Below the pieces are notes generated by a model. It was given only the letters and a program-made list of their open reading frames with translations. It was not told where the DNA came from and did not search any database. A stretch of DNA of 64,000 nt from Siphlonurus alternatus (Eukaryota; Arthropoda; Insecta; Ephemeroptera; Siphlonuridae). The DNA lies in contig OX463782.1 of assembly GCA_949825025.1 (NCBI GenBank), positions 36,915,951-36,979,950 on the forward strand, in the 5' to 3' direction. Positions 11,289 to 22,050 of the stretch are shown here, one piece after another. The position numbers and the translations under genes are program-made. Within the stretch, counting starts at the first letter, position 1; every line of letters begins with the position of its first letter.

Positions 11289-11452
11289 CCGAGCCTCTGA
11301 TTGGCTGCGGCTCGCGATTTTCTCGCTTTCGCCACTCCATGGAAATGCACCTTAATACATGTTTTTAATTGTCAAATTCAGTATCATTTTATTCATTTTA
11401 TAAAAAAAATCATCGTTACGTATAATTACTGGATTACTGCCTCGATTGCAAT

Positions 11453-11758
11453 GTGTTCATTATAAATTACAACAGTTTTTTAATTTACAGTAGCAGATAT
11501 ATACGACTTGCCTTAAAATTGCTTGCTTTTAATACTGCGCGCTGCACCTACAAAGCCTGCGATCGAGCACTGCGGGAGGAGCAGCAACAATGGCAACGTA
11601 TCTGCACTTTGTTATTCTTGACAGCACGTTTCTGTACAACAATGTTATCAGCTGGCGAGGGGCGTGCGACGTCGCGTGATATTAGAGTCGACAATGTCCA
11701 GATAAACAAATCTACTACGCACCTACTTTGTAATATTACACTTCAACCACGGCCATGA
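11453..11758 (+). CDS. Doubtful open frame with a coding-like middle
   Basis: An open frame of about 100 codons. Residues 30-85 (CTYKACDRALREEQQQWQRI onward) come from a locally GC-richer, non-repeat stretch (11530-11760). No clear splice sites, signal or family are seen. It may be a decayed exon or chance. Confidence 0.15.
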   Translation: MFIINYNSFLIYSSRYIRLALKLLAFNTARCTYKACDRALREEQQQWQRICTLLFLTARFCTTMLSAGEGRATSRDIRVDNVQINKSTTHLLCNITLQPRP

Positions 11759-11912
11759 CTAGTCGGAGAAATGCATAGACCTGCACACGATCCTAGCCAT
11801 ATCAGCAGCACATCAGTAACAAAAAAGCACATGCAATTTAAGCGCCCATCACTCGGAAAACACGAGCACACAATCAAAGCACAGAGGCATTAATTTACAA
11901 TTTAAAAGCCAG

Positions 11913-12077
11913 CAGGCGCGGATCCAGAAAAAAAAATCGGGAGGGGCTGCCTCCATAAGGTCAATGTTAAAAAAAATTGGAGTGGGGAGGAAATGCCTAT
12001 ATTGCCCATGTTAAATTAAAAATTTCGGGGGGGGGGGCTGTTGCCTCCAGCACCCCCCCCCCCTAAATCCGCACCTG
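11913..12077. mobile_element. Non-autonomous hAT element, family F copy 2
   Basis: A 165-bp element, CAGGCGCGGATCCAG ... AAATCCGCACCTG, with a perfect 8-bp duplication AAAGCCAG at 11905-11912 and 12078-12085. CAGG...CCTG ends and an 8-bp duplication define hAT. The interior has G- and C-runs and no ORF. Confidence 0.92.
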
Positions 12078-12346
12078 AAAGCCAGTACCTGTAAATACTA
12101 TAAATGCCTCAAATCGGCTATTAGAATCGGTGTAGGCTTCACAGCTCTATATACATTGCTCCGCTAATCTTGGCCGTGTGGTTTCACTGTGGTTGTTTAA
12201 ATAGTTTTCCCACACGCCCACGCCATGCATGCAAGCTAGGGAAATCCTGGGACAGTTCACCAATCCACAGAATAAAAACGTCAATTTTATCAAATCGCAC
12301 GTTGATATATACTCGTTATATATGTGATAAAGAACTCATTTTCATT

Positions 12347-13535
12347 AGGTGTACTGAAGAGAACACTTTTTTAATATCATCTTATCAACAAAAATAAGAC
12401 CGATTCACTGGTAATAATCATTTTCTTGTTCAGGCCCCCAAATTTGAATTCCAGGGACCAACGGCTAAAAAGTGAAGTTGTGACGTATCAGTCTGGCCAC
12501 ACGCGATGTCCAGTAGCAATTTTATGGCGAGATGAGAGCAGAAGCGGCGATACCGGATGTTGGCTGTCATTAAAATAAACACAAATTTTCAACGTCTATA
12601 AGAAATCATCTTTCGTCCTTTTCAATGATTGGGATGAAATCACAATTCAATTCTCTATCTAGCGGTACAAAAATTATTTTTCTGCGATGATTAGAACAAT
12701 TTATAGTAAAGTGCAATTGCATAAAAATGCATTGATGCATTTCCCTATTTCACTTAATATGCATAGTACAACAATTAAATTTATACTAATCGATTGGAAA
12801 TTACATCATCAGTTGCGTACTATCATTGAAAATGACGAAAATTGATAATTAACAAAAGATAAAATTTTGTATTTTTATTTTATTGTCATGAATGTAGTAA
12901 AATGGGAAAAAAATTGGAGTGGCGATGGTGATGGTAGCCGTCGCTGGAGTCGCCGCGCTTCACCGGAAATCATAAATCTTACTGGTGTCAATAAAATAAA
13001 TTTAATAAGTACAAAATTTCAACTTTTGATAATTATCAATTTTCGTAATTTTTAATGATATTGCGTAACTGATGATAAAATTTCCAATCAAATAGTATAA
13101 ATTTCATTCTTGTGCGATGCATATTAGCTGAGATTGAGAATTGCATCAATGCATTTTCATGCAATTGCACTTTACTATAAATTGTTCTAATCATCACAGA
13201 AAAATAATTTTTGTACCGCTAGATAGAGAATTGAATTGTGATTTCATCCCAATCGTTGAAAAGGACGAAAGATGATTTCTTATAGACGTTGAAAATTTGT
13301 GTTTATTTTAATGACAGCCAACATCCGGTATCGCCGCTTCTGCTCTCATCTCGCCATAAAATTGCTACTGGACATCGCGTGTGGCCAGACCGATACGTCA
13401 CAACTTCACTTTTTAGCCGTTGGTCCCTGGAATTCAAATTTGGGGGCCTGAACAAGAAAATGATTATTACCAGTGAATCGGTCTTATTTTTGTTGATAAG
13501 ATGATATTAAAAAAGTGTTCCCTTCAGTACCCCTT
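12347..13535. mobile_element. 1.19-kb palindromic foldback element
   Basis: Arms of ~560 bp pair almost base for base: 12347-12760 (AGGTGTACTGAAGAGAACAC...) against 13120-13535. Pairing continues less perfectly to a centre near 12930 in the GC-rich GGCGATGGTGATGG stretch. The right end ...TACCCCTTTAA resembles the end of the foldback at 55592. Frames within are mirror artefacts. No transposase. Confidence 0.9.
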
Positions 13536-13799
13536 TAACAATGCTCTGCAGTCAACGCTAAACCGATGGAAAAAGTCTGCATTGTTAATTGTTACGTCAT
13601 CACCGCGCCACAGAGTATTGTTAATTAACTTGAACTCAAATTTAAAGTATTACGTACTTTTTGTCTGTAATATTAATATTGCTCTGCCAAGTTAAACCGA
13701 AGGAACAAGAAGTGTCTGCAAATCACCTCCTCCCGCCAGACTGACTTATTTGTACACCTCAACAACGCGAAGTTCAACCCCTTCTCTGTTTTAGTCTTA

Positions 13800-13955
13800 T
13801 CTTTAACAATCGTCTATATACACAGGTCTTATGGGTGACGTCATAATAGGCATTTGGTATGAAGGTATTGGTGATAAGAGAATTAGCATCGACTGACCTT
13901 CACTTCACAAATACAATACAAAAATCGTTGCCAATACGATGTAGACACTTTTTAA
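13800..13955. repeat. Dispersed repeat family U, copy 1
   Basis: Core words CAGGTCTTATGGGTGACG, ATTGGTGATAAG and CGTTGCCAATACGATGTA recur at 21222-21335, 45265-45380 and 46500-46650. The copies are moderately diverged and the ends are not defined. Confidence 0.6.
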
Positions 13956-14001
13956 ACCTCCGTCGGTACACGTACGGTAAAATCAGATAACATAAATTCT
14001 A

Positions 14002-14231
14002 ATTGAATTTTATTTCATTTTTCACCTTTGCCGGTGTTCGATGTAATCCTTCTGTGTGTAGTATGTTGCGATGGTCACTTAGTGTTCGTGCACGTCACTA
14101 TAACACTTGCATGTACTACACATATCACGTGCACGAACACGAAGTGACCATCGCAACATACTACACACAGAAGGATTACATCGAACACCCCGGCAAAGGT
14201 AAAAGTCCGAAAAATGAAATAAAATTCAATA
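14002..14231. mobile_element. 230-bp hairpin MITE
   Basis: The left arm (AATTGAATTTTATTTCATTT, then GCCGGTGTTCGATGTAATCC) is mirrored by the right arm ending ATGAAATAAAATTCAAT, around a ~30-bp loop. The arms are ~100 bp and nearly perfect. No other copy seen here. Confidence 0.88.
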
Positions 14232-14342
14232 TGAATATCCTTTGCATGAAAAAGTTATTTACTAATAAATTCTAATATGTTGCATATAATATTATTATCT
14301 TATATTCTCTGGTAAAATGGAGCATTGACCGCTGCAGCTGTG

Positions 14343-14504
14343 ATGACGTTGCGAGGGAAGCCCCATTTGACCGTCGTCGCGGCGAAGCCCCATTTGACCC
14401 CTCTAAAACTAGCATCACCTGCGGGGGAAGCCCCGACTAGACGGTTTGTTTTAGGGCTGCCTCAGAGCCCACCCTTGTCGTGTCGGGAGGCTAACGTCTG
14501 CTAA
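14343..14504 (+). CDS. Small GC-rich ORF, 53 residues, unknown
   Basis: ATG at 14343 to TAA at 14502-14504. The residues begin MTLRGKPHLTVVAAKPHLTP and run Pro/Leu/Ala-rich to a Cys near the end, with KPHLT twice from a 27-bp direct repeat (GAAGCCCCATTTGACC at about 14357 and 14384). The block is GC-rich in AT-rich DNA. No signal peptide or domain. It could be a small protein, an exon or a fragment of an unrecognised repeat. Confidence 0.25.
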   Translation: MTLRGKPHLTVVAAKPHLTPLKLASPAGEAPTRRFVLGLPQSPPLSCREANVC

Positions 14505-14604
14505 CATGTGACGATCAGTTTTCATCCATCGTCGTTTTCGGAGAAATTTTGATTTTTTTACATTGCGTATTATGACATTACATAAGTCAAACCAAAGTAT
14601 AATT

Positions 14605-14800
14605 TATGTCAATATTTTTAAAGTTTTTTTTGAACCCTTTAACATCATTTAAATCGTGCTGTCAATCACTGTGACGTCATAGTCATGCAAATATTTAGCA
14701 CGCAAGCATAGCATGAATATGACGTCACAGCGTCTTTCCCTTCGATTTTAAGGGTGTTCGAGGGTTGAAAAATCTGGAAAAATATTGATAATATAACATT
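14605..14800. mobile_element. Foldback family Q, copy 1
   Basis: TGACGTCATAGTCATGC and GAATATGACGTCACAGC form the inner inverted arms, and GTCAATATTTTTAA with AAAAATATTGATAAT the outer ones. A better-preserved copy is at 31762-31985. Confidence 0.65.
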
Positions 14801-15825
14801 TTAGGTTCTCTATCCAAGTATACAATAAAAAAAATCATGCAGGCTGTTCAAGATTTTCCACGCAAGTATTAAAGATATTTTATTGGACAATTTTTATTGT
14901 TTTTACAGTGTTAAGAAGTACATAGACCATAATTTTACTTCTGCAATTTCTGATGCATGTTAACCCTTGACCTATAACTGCCAAACGACGTGTCCTATAC
15001 TAACCTCAACAAAAGTCTAATGTGAAATTTTTACTGTAGGAAAAATGGATTGAATAAAAAGAAATTGAATTTGTCAATTACGTACAAATGATAAAATAAC
15101 CATGCCAATTTAATTTCGTATATTTGATATATATTTCGATATATGGTGAAGTAAAAGAACTTTAAAAAGAAGAGCACTGTGATGCAGTGAAACTTTGTTA
15201 GATATTATAATCAAGTTATGCAAGGGGTCAGCCGTGCGATTGCGGCTGTTTCCGGTGACGTAACTTCCGGTAACCTGACCTGAGGTCACGCCCACCTGGC
15301 AGGTGAAAACCACGTGACCTGAGAAGGTAAATTAAATTCACATCACTCTAAAATTACCAAATGCTTTTGAAACTATTAAAATTCAATTGAGTTTTTCATC
15401 GTTAAAAATAGCTGCTCCTTTACTCTAAATCGTATCTAGAGCGCAACATATAACTCTCTTATAGACTATTGAAAGCACAGACACTTTTGAAAAGTAGGAG
15501 GGTTTTATTTTTACATTCATATTTTTTCTATTAGCAATGATCGAGTGAGAAATTAATTAACAAATTAATTACAAAGGCGGCGAGAGCTGAACGTTTATTA
15601 GCAAAGATGATGCCGCCACAAAAACAAAGCAACAAGCTTCTTTGAGAAAACAGCATATGGCTAACAATGGCTGTGAACAATCACGCTGGGTCCACTTGAC
15701 GGCTTAATTAGCTTATTATACCGGACACTTGTAAATCGTAATACAATGAAAGCTATAAATACGAACTTTCGTTCGGCATGGTTTGTAAGCCGTATATAAA
15801 AAGTGGGTATAAAATTTAAGCCGAG
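14801..15825. other. No gene recognised; possible decayed tRNA-type SINE
   Basis: About 1 kb of unique AT-rich sequence. A GC-richer patch (15225-15320) carries a CACGTGACC box and, on the minus strand, a frame including NRTADPLHN, a peptide often produced by tRNA-derived SINEs. I could not delimit an element. Confidence 0.25.
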
Positions 15826-16205
15826 TTAAGGGTAAGATAACACGGATCAGCTTACCCAATGTTAAAATAATCCCACACATGAAAATTATGAAAAAAAATT
15901 AAAATGTTCTCCTTTACATCCCCTATCAGTATAGGTAAAATATCAGGTTTACAAATTCGAGCTAGTTTTTTATTTATAAATTTTTAAAGTTGACTAATTT
16001 AACATGGAAGTTTGAGCTCTCCATTGCATGTAGTAAACTGTAAAAATTCATAACTCAAAAACTAGATCGAATTTTTTGTATACCTGATACTTTACCTACT
16101 GATAGGGGATGTAGAAGAGAACATTTTAATTTTTTTTCATAATTTTCATGTGTGGGATTGTTTTAACATTGGGTCAGCTGATCCGTTTTTACCTTTATAC
16201 CCTTA
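15826..16205. mobile_element. Foldback family B, copy 1
   Basis: TTAAGGGTAAGATAACACGG ... TTTATACCCTTAAA. The ~185-bp arms share CATCCCCTATCAGTA and GGTTTACAAATTCGAGCTAG-like words with the copies at 58281-58655 and 61260-61630. The most diverged of the three. Confidence 0.85.
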
Positions 16206-16500
16206 AAATTTTAGGTGTGACAATGCAAGCAATGCATTTTTCTGGCTTCAGCAGAGCGCAGAGTTTTCTTGACTCTGGCAAAACCAGAGAGCATGGCAGG
16301 AATGCGCCGAAGCTACTGGGCGCAAGCCGAGTTCTATAGCCAATCAGAGTGCCGTATACATCATGCAGAGCGTACTTGACTAATCAAGTTCGCTCTGCAT
16401 CATGCACGGCGCAAGCCAAATCAAACCAAAACTGAAAAGCTCGTATTTTACACCCGGGTCATACCTCATAGCAGTAAAAAGTTTTGTAAGCCAAAATTAA
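16206..16500. repeat. Dispersed repeat family R, copy 1
   Basis: Contains AAGCAATGCATTTTTCTGGC, GGCGCAAGCC and a hairpin around GAGCGTACTTGACTAATCAA. It matches 19765-20030 in inverted orientation (GCGCAAGCCGAAAAAATGCA). Confidence 0.6.
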
Positions 16501-16530
16501 ATCGAATCAGAGGTTTCAAGCAGACACTTA

Positions 16531-16683
16531 AGCCGGTATTACACGATACAATTTTGCCTGCAATTTTTCCTTACAAGAAAATTTCATCTCAATACAAACA
16601 AATTGAATTCAGGTTTTCTTGTATGGAAAAATTGTATACAATTAGCAAAAAAAAAAAAAAAATTGTATCATGTAATACCGGCT
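16531..16683. mobile_element. MITE family G, copy 1 (TTA duplication)
   Basis: AGCCGGTATTACACGATACA and its inverted form, flanked by TTA at 16528-16530 and 16684-16686. It pairs along most of its 153 bp. The 3-bp TWA duplication suggests PIF/Harbinger. Confidence 0.88.
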
Positions 16684-16921
16684 TTAAATTATACTGCACC
16701 AGCATGCATGCATGCAGTCAATCGCATACAATATATGAGCGTTAAGCCTTTGATTTTCATATCTTAAATTGAACCGCTGCTTTTTGACACACATGCATGT
16801 GTATACCTGACCGAATTTAAAAAAAACTATGTCGTGCAAAATGAGGCGAACAAGTTGCAACATATTCAAAAGATGAGCTGCAAAGCAACAACAAGACAGC
16901 GCAACTTGCATCTAATACGTA

Positions 16922-17138
16922 CAGTCAAATTAATTTGATATTCCTTCCGGAAGTAGCCGGAAGTGTGTGGTTTCTATATAGCTATTTTATTCGTATTTCA
17001 GCGCTGCTATTTCACACATAGGTTAGTACATCTACTTTAAACCCCTGTGCAAAGTTTCAAAACTGAATTACAAACAGAATAGCTACAAAATTCACACTTC
17101 CGGCTACTTCCGGAAGGAATATTAAATTAATTTGACTG
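16922..17138. mobile_element. Mariner-type MITE family H, copy 1 (TA duplication)
   Basis: A 217-bp element. TIRs CAGTCAAATTAATTTGA... with TCCTTCCGGAAGTAGCCGG, flanked by TA (16920-16921 and 17139-17140). CAGT ends and a TA duplication fit Tc1/mariner. The second copy is at 41155-41770. Confidence 0.9.
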
Positions 17139-17280
17139 TAATTACAATGTGAGAAAGGCTGTAAAAATGAGACTATATAGAGGTTATTGGAACAAGGAAT
17201 TTCTCATAAATGTATCGCCTAGAAAATTTTATAATCATATTTCTTACTCGAACTGCAAAGAGGTTGATGAAAATAATGCC

Positions 17281-17440
17281 AAAGCCGAGGTATTACACGA
17301 TGCAATTGTTCTATTGTTATAAGTATTGTTGTATTATTTCTGCATGTTTTTCTTTACAAGAAAATTCAACTCCATTATTTACAAGTGGACGTTTTCTTAT
17401 AAGGAAAAATTGTTTGCAATAAAAATAGAATTTATATCGT
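17281..17440. mobile_element. MITE family G, copy 2 (degraded)
   Basis: GCCGAGGTATTACACGATGCAA start. The right TIR is degraded (ATAGAATTTATATCG). It directly abuts copy 3. Confidence 0.7.
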
Positions 17441-17442
17441 AA

Positions 17443-17584
17443 GCCGGTATTACACGATACAATTTTTCTGATTATTGCATACAATTCTTCCTTTCAAGAA
17501 AATGTCAACTCCACTTGTTTGTATGGAGATGAAATTTTCTTGCAAAGAAAAATTGTATGGAAAATTGTATCGTGTAATACCGGC
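17443..17584. mobile_element. MITE family G, copy 3 (TAA duplication)
   Basis: Intact 142-bp copy, GCCGGTATTACACGATACAA ... inverted, with TAA on both sides. Three copies lie within 1.1 kb. Confidence 0.88.
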
Positions 17585-17889
17585 TTAATACCGACATTTT
17601 TTTATACCTATTATATTAATAAGGAGGCATACACTTACTGATTTATTATAATAAGTAAAAGATGATACTTTAAAGCACCATCCGGAATTGTCAGAATCGA
17701 AAAAAAATCCGATTACTTTTGGTTCGTTCTTTTGTAAACAAAAATATTGACCTATCTTATTCGTATAGAGCTTTTCCGTTCATCTTTCGAAGCAATTCGT
17801 GACGGCGCAAAGGCTAAATTAGCGCTGCACGCCGAATGACATTTCCCTCTCGCGGGGACTAAAAAAACACTCTCTGACAATGTTCTCAC

Positions 17890-18002
17890 CTCTAGCTCGT
17901 CGTCGGTGCTCGCCTCGTGCGCTCTACAAGGGACGTGGTGCTGCGCCTCGTGCTGCTGCTGCTGCTGACGTGATGGCCAATCGGGGGGCGTGGCACTCTC
18001 GT
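17890..18002 (-). CDS. Internal coding exon, poly-Gln/His, unknown protein
   Basis: On the minus strand the acceptor GATTGATTGTTACAG precedes a 113-nt exon that ends GAGCTAGAG|GTGAGAACA, a strong donor. Two bases complete a codon, then 37 codons read ESATPPDWPSRQQQQQHEAQ and end ...STDDELE. The other two frames contain stops. The exon is GC-rich and outside any recognised repeat. It enters in phase 1 and leaves in phase 0. Low-complexity acidic/Gln composition suggests a disordered segment of a regulatory protein, but no family is recognised. Partner exons were not found. Confidence 0.5.
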
Positions 18003-18486
18003 CTGTAACAATCAATCAGCTGGTCAGACACGGAAACACTATAATTACCTCGGTAATCTATATAGTGAGTGGCTGCATGGAAATATTTAGTCCTAATGCC
18101 AACTCAATTTTGCATTAAGTCAATGTCCAACACTAAAATATATTATACATATCGGTGTTCTACAAGCATGGAATAGCTCAAAAAAGATACATGTCATGCT
18201 TTTTGCACAGATGAGGCAGACTAGGCTGATGGGCCCATTTGACTATACGGCCCATTTGACTGTACGGAGCACGGGGAGCAATGACCTTGACCTATGTCAA
18301 CATCATCAAGTTGAACCATGCACGTGACGTCAAACATCCATCGCCTGCATTATTTTCGAAAATCTTAACCTTATTGTTATTATTATTATTATCATAATAT
18401 GTGTACTTTACTTCCATGACGGCGGCATACATGACCGAAATGTGTCAATTGACTGAATTGACCCAATATATCAAACATTATTTTAT
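18003..18486. other. No gene recognised
   Basis: Unique sequence with two GCCCATTTGACT repeats (18233-18265) and a (TTA)n patch near 18375. No element ends or exon recognised. Confidence 0.35.
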
Positions 18487-18836
18487 TAACGATTGACCTC
18501 AGTTACAAACCGGAAACGGGAAATTTCTGTCGAACGAAATCAAATGAAATAAATTTTAAAAAATCGAGGATGCTCTAAAACTTAATCGTTTATGGTTTGA
18601 GCAAATTCAAGGGGGCTGTTTCCTCACAATAGCTCCATTTCTGGTTTCCGTCCATAAGGCCAATGTTAAACTTCTGCCTCAGTTTTCTCAAAACTGGTCG
18701 AACAGATCCACTTCAAAAAAATAAAACAATCTTATTGTGGCGAGCTTAAAGACTCCTGCAAGTCTCATTAGAATCAATTAAGGGGGCCGTTTCCGAGATC
18801 CAAATCAACTGAGGTCAATCCTTAATTAAGTTTGAC
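18487..18836. mobile_element. TIR element family S, copy 1
   Basis: TTAACGATTGACCTCAGTTA at the left and AACTGAGGTCAATCCTTAAT at the right; ~350 bp. Matches 62053-62392 along its length (CTTATGGTTTGAGCAAATTC, TTTCCGTCCATAA). Non-coding. Confidence 0.8.
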
Positions 18837-18974
18837 AATATGACATACAATTATAGAGAGCTCAGAATTTTTTTTTAATTTCCTCCCATGATGATAAAAC
18901 ACAATGGAGACTCACGGAAACTTTGAAATTGACCTTTCGTGAGAGATATTTGCGATCACCAAGAAATATATCGT

Positions 18975-19487
18975 CTCTCGTCCTAAATAATGAGCTATCT
19001 GCCTTTACCATGATTTCGTTGGAATCATGAGTTATCTGCTATTTCAAGTGAGCGCAATTATGAACTTTATTTTATACTTATTCAGCTTATAATTGCGCTC
19101 ACCTGAAATAGCATGCAGATAGTTCACTATTACAACGAGATCATGGTATAGGCAGTTATAATAATACGTAATAATAATTGTTTATTGGGTTAAAAAAATA
19201 CATAATTTGGAGGGGGGAAAAAGAAGAAAAAATAAACAATAATTGACACAACCTAATTGGTGAATGTAAAAGGCGAAAAACCATACACAAAAAGCTTACA
19301 TTTACCCAATTTTATATATCAGAAAAGAAATAACTATATAGATATTTCGTCAGCATAATTATATAAATAAAAGTTTTTACAATAAAATAATAATAAAATA
19401 AAAACATTTTAATCATTTTATGCAATAACAAGTCACATATCAGGCAAAAGATATATAGCTTGATTATTCCGGACGAGGGACGAATTA
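18975..19487. mobile_element. MITE family L, copy 1, with internal ~300-bp insert
   Basis: TIR CTCGTCCTAAATAATGAGCT; inner arms CAAGTGAGCGCAATTATGAA and TAATTGCGCTCACCTGAAAT. The right terminus ATTATTCCGGACGAGGGACG appears only at 19464, after an AT-rich insert (19160-19463) with its own AATAATTGTTTATTG inverted words. Confidence 0.75.
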
Positions 19488-19764
19488 TAATTGATTAATA
19501 ACAAGTTCGACTCTAAAATTGCCAACAACTCACTCTTTCTGTCGAACGAGCTACCAGCGTCCTCTCTCACAGCTAGCCGCACGGTGCAACTGACTATGCA
19601 GAGGTTCGGAGCTTCCTTTTAGTAAGGAGATGACGGAGGGGGGTCGTTACTGTGGCTTCCCTATTAGCAGGGTGGTGTGAGCGGGGTAAAAATGAGTCAC
19701 AAGCACGCACACAAAAAGTCGAGGAATTAACAAATCTGTACGATACATTGCCTCGAAACTTGCC
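19488..19764. other. No gene recognised
   Basis: Mixed-composition unique sequence. No splice-bounded frame or element end found. Confidence 0.35.
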
Positions 19765-20030
19765 GTGAGGTGCAAACCAGCAAAAAACTCCACCCCAGGG
19801 ACTTCGTTAAGGTTAAAATACGAGCTTTTCAGTTTCGGTTTACGACATGTATACGGCGCTCCGATTGGCTTGCACGCAAAGACGAATTTCTGCTATGCCC
19901 TGATCTGGTTTTGCCAGGGTTTACACAGAAAACTCAGCGCAAGCCGAAAAAATGCATTGCTTAATTGGCTGGCCAAACCTGCAATTTAACTTGGTAATTT
20001 TACAAAATCTCGTATTTTAACCTTTATTGC
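19765..20030. repeat. Dispersed repeat family R, copy 2
   Basis: Inverted relative to 16206-16500. Shares ATACGAGCTTTTCAGTTTCG-like and GCGCAAGCC words. Confidence 0.6.
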
Positions 20031-20547
20031 TTAAAAAGTGGTGCTCGGGAGAATACAGTATATTCCAGTCAAAACATCAATATTTTAAAAACACGTAACA
20101 ATTTGTGCCTGAAGAAAATCGTGCTGTAAACAAAACTGCAAAGTACGTGCGCATCTCATTAGATTTATTACAGGTGTAACAACCGCTGTAATAAAAGGTT
20201 TCCCTGCAATTGCACGCAGATAACGTCACTGAATGCACTACATCTTGCATTATGCAACTTGGAAGCAATGCAAGTGCAGCAGGTTGCAGAAATGCATCAA
20301 CCGGCCTGATACAAGGACACTAAGGATGCTGTTATTGATGGCCCTGCAGGCTACCCGGGAACCGGGCGCCAGCTGGCTCAATGTAGCGCCAGGCGCCTGC
20401 ATCTCTGCATGCACCGCTTGCATAATGTCTATTACACTTTACAAAGCGCGGACTCAGCACTAGCTTGTTTTTGTTTCTTTGAAAGTGAGTGGCAGAGTCT
20501 CACAGTACAATATCGTTTATTTGTTACGTTTTTTTAAAAGTTATATA
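20031..20547. other. No clear gene; weak ORF
   Basis: A plus-strand frame across 20280-20463 has a GC-richer Ala/Cys-rich stretch (GASWLNVAPGACISACTACI) but no acceptor-donor pair that I trust. Confidence 0.2.
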
Positions 20548-20808
20548 GGTTTCAAGTGTTCCCCGGCGGGAATTTTTTTTCCATAAGCCTCCATGTTAGA
20601 AAATTTGAATTTTTTCTCGGTAACTATTAAAGCAATCAATTTGAAAACATCTCCTACCCCCCCCCATTTAGGGGTCTTTTGGGTACTCTGCATTTTTCTC
20701 TAAAAAAATTCTTTTATGCCAAAAAAGCAATTTCAAGTTTTTTTTTTACATATAGGTTTAAATGGGACTGTGGGAACACCTCAAAATCAGCTGACTTGAA
20801 GACTCTAT
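20548..20808. mobile_element. TIR element family K, copy 1
   Basis: GTTTCAAGTGTTCCCCGGCG at the left and GGGAACACCTCAAAATCAGC at the right. Homologous along its length to 29296-29568 (CTATTAAAGCAATCAATTTG, ATGCCAAAAAAGCAATTTCA). A fragment is present at about 24460-24560 inverted. Confidence 0.75.
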
Positions 20809-21078
20809 TGTGTCCGCACTTGACTATCAAACATTGTAATTTATCAACATACACTTTGTAAACCAACTGTTAGCGTGCACACCTAAAGAACAGAACTGCA
20901 TTTTTCCTCCACACCTCTATTCCGGTAAGGAGAGTGCTCGATGCAGCGGTGTATCATGCATCAGGTGCCACGCCCACTGTTATCACGAGGGGGCGGGGCA
21001 ACTGCAGAGTTGGCTCAACCAAAGACCTTAGCATTTGTATTAGCTGACTCGACGCTTGAAAACGATTGTCCGGATCAT

Positions 21079-21205
21079 TGTACAGTCGATGCCTCAGAAA
21101 GTTTCCCTTTGCAGCCTTGTTAATCATCATGCCGTAAGAATAACACAGAGCGTGATGATGAACAAGGCTGCAAGTTGGAAATTTTCCAAGGCGACGAGTG
21201 TACAG
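21079..21205. mobile_element. Foldback family E, copy 1
   Basis: Core CTTTGCAGCCTTGTTAATCA ... GATGAACAAGGCTGC, ending GGAAATTTTCCAAGGCGACG and AGTGTAC. The left outer TIR is mutated. Consensus TIR TGTACACTCGTCGCCTTGGA. Confidence 0.8.
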
Positions 21206-21221
21206 ACAGGAGATTTAAAAT

Positions 21222-21335
21222 TATCTATACACAGGCCTTATGGATGACGTTTGACATCGAGGTATTAGTGATAAGAAGAGACTTTGACAAAGTCGATACA
21301 AATCGTTGCCAGACACGATGTACACAACAAGACAA
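21222..21335. repeat. Dispersed repeat family U, copy 2
   Basis: CACAGGCCTTATGGATGACG ... CGTTGCCAGACACGATGTAC, as at 13800-13955. Confidence 0.6.
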
Positions 21336-21544
21336 ATTCAAGCCACGTGATCCTGATATTTTAAACCGATTAGTACAGACACGAGAAGCTAATTGGTCGG
21401 TAGAAGGAAGAGTCACGTGGTCACAAGACGACCAACGTGCTCGCTCACGTTCTTGTGCGTTCATCGTGCGGTGGTCGATATCGTCTCGACACGTGACTCC
21501 CCCCATCTTCGCGTGACGGTAGCGATGTGATTTATCTTGATTTT

Positions 21545-21912
21545 TTTTTAAGAGCATACAAGTCGCGGCGGTAATGGGTAGGAGTAAGGGAGGGATCGGA
21601 TGGTGGCCACGACCTGTTGCAGCATTCACTGAGGGAACTGTGGAAAACCTCAGTCAAGGCGAATCCACATGGCGACAACGGCGATGCGACGCGATTTTGA
21701 CTTAAAAGCTGAGAAATCCTATATGCAGCAGCGAATTCGCCGGGAATCGCGTTAATTGCGATGTCCTTTTTTTAATCGCCAAATATGGCCACCAATGGAT
21801 GTCACATGCAGCAAGTGGGCTTTATTCGCTTCGCGTCGCAGGCGGAAAATCGCCATGTGAATCCGCCTTCTTCAGGACGGACACCTTTAGTTATTATATT
21901 ATCAATGGACCA
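21545..21912 (-). mobile_element. 5S-type SINE (tail alpha), split by MITE family A
   Basis: SINE body at 21545-21653 and 21876-21912: GGCGGTAATGGGTAGGAGTA, then the core ACTGAGGGAACTGTGGAAAA. A family-A MITE (21654-21872, ends AGGCGAATCCACATGGCG) interrupts the core. TCA flanks the insert on both sides with three extra bases on the right. No 5S head remains. Confidence 0.8.
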
Positions 21913-22050
21913 ATTTTTACGTCGTTCGAAGTAATTGCTTGATGCAATATAATATCGAACACGCAACTTTGTGTTTTAACTATGAACTATTTCTCACAAC
22001 GTTATTGTATGTACAGTACGTACATCAGGACTTGAACCAACAACACCAGC

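Larger units (their letters stand above)
10030..11343. mobile_element. Composite foldback region with internal GC-rich cargo and LINE insertion
   Basis: The left arm (10031-10102) is repeated inverted at about 10105-10177 and again at about 10505-10560 (shared TTCATTATCATATGGC). CGCTCGACATCGCTC at about 10190 pairs with its complement near 10575. The right end 11300-11343 (GCGATTTTCTCGCTTTCGCC, then CCATGGAAATGCACCTT) resembles 10557-10600 inverted. A LINE tail is inserted between. Exact boundaries and target duplication are not resolved. Confidence 0.55.

Noticed and set aside
13289..13695. ORFs in the right half of the 12.3-13.5 kb region
   Set aside because: Mirror frames of a palindrome; neither arm frame is preserved as coding.
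21225..21629. 134-codon minus-strand ORF
   Set aside because: It overlaps SINE and family-U repeat sequence on both sides and has no splice or promoter signals.
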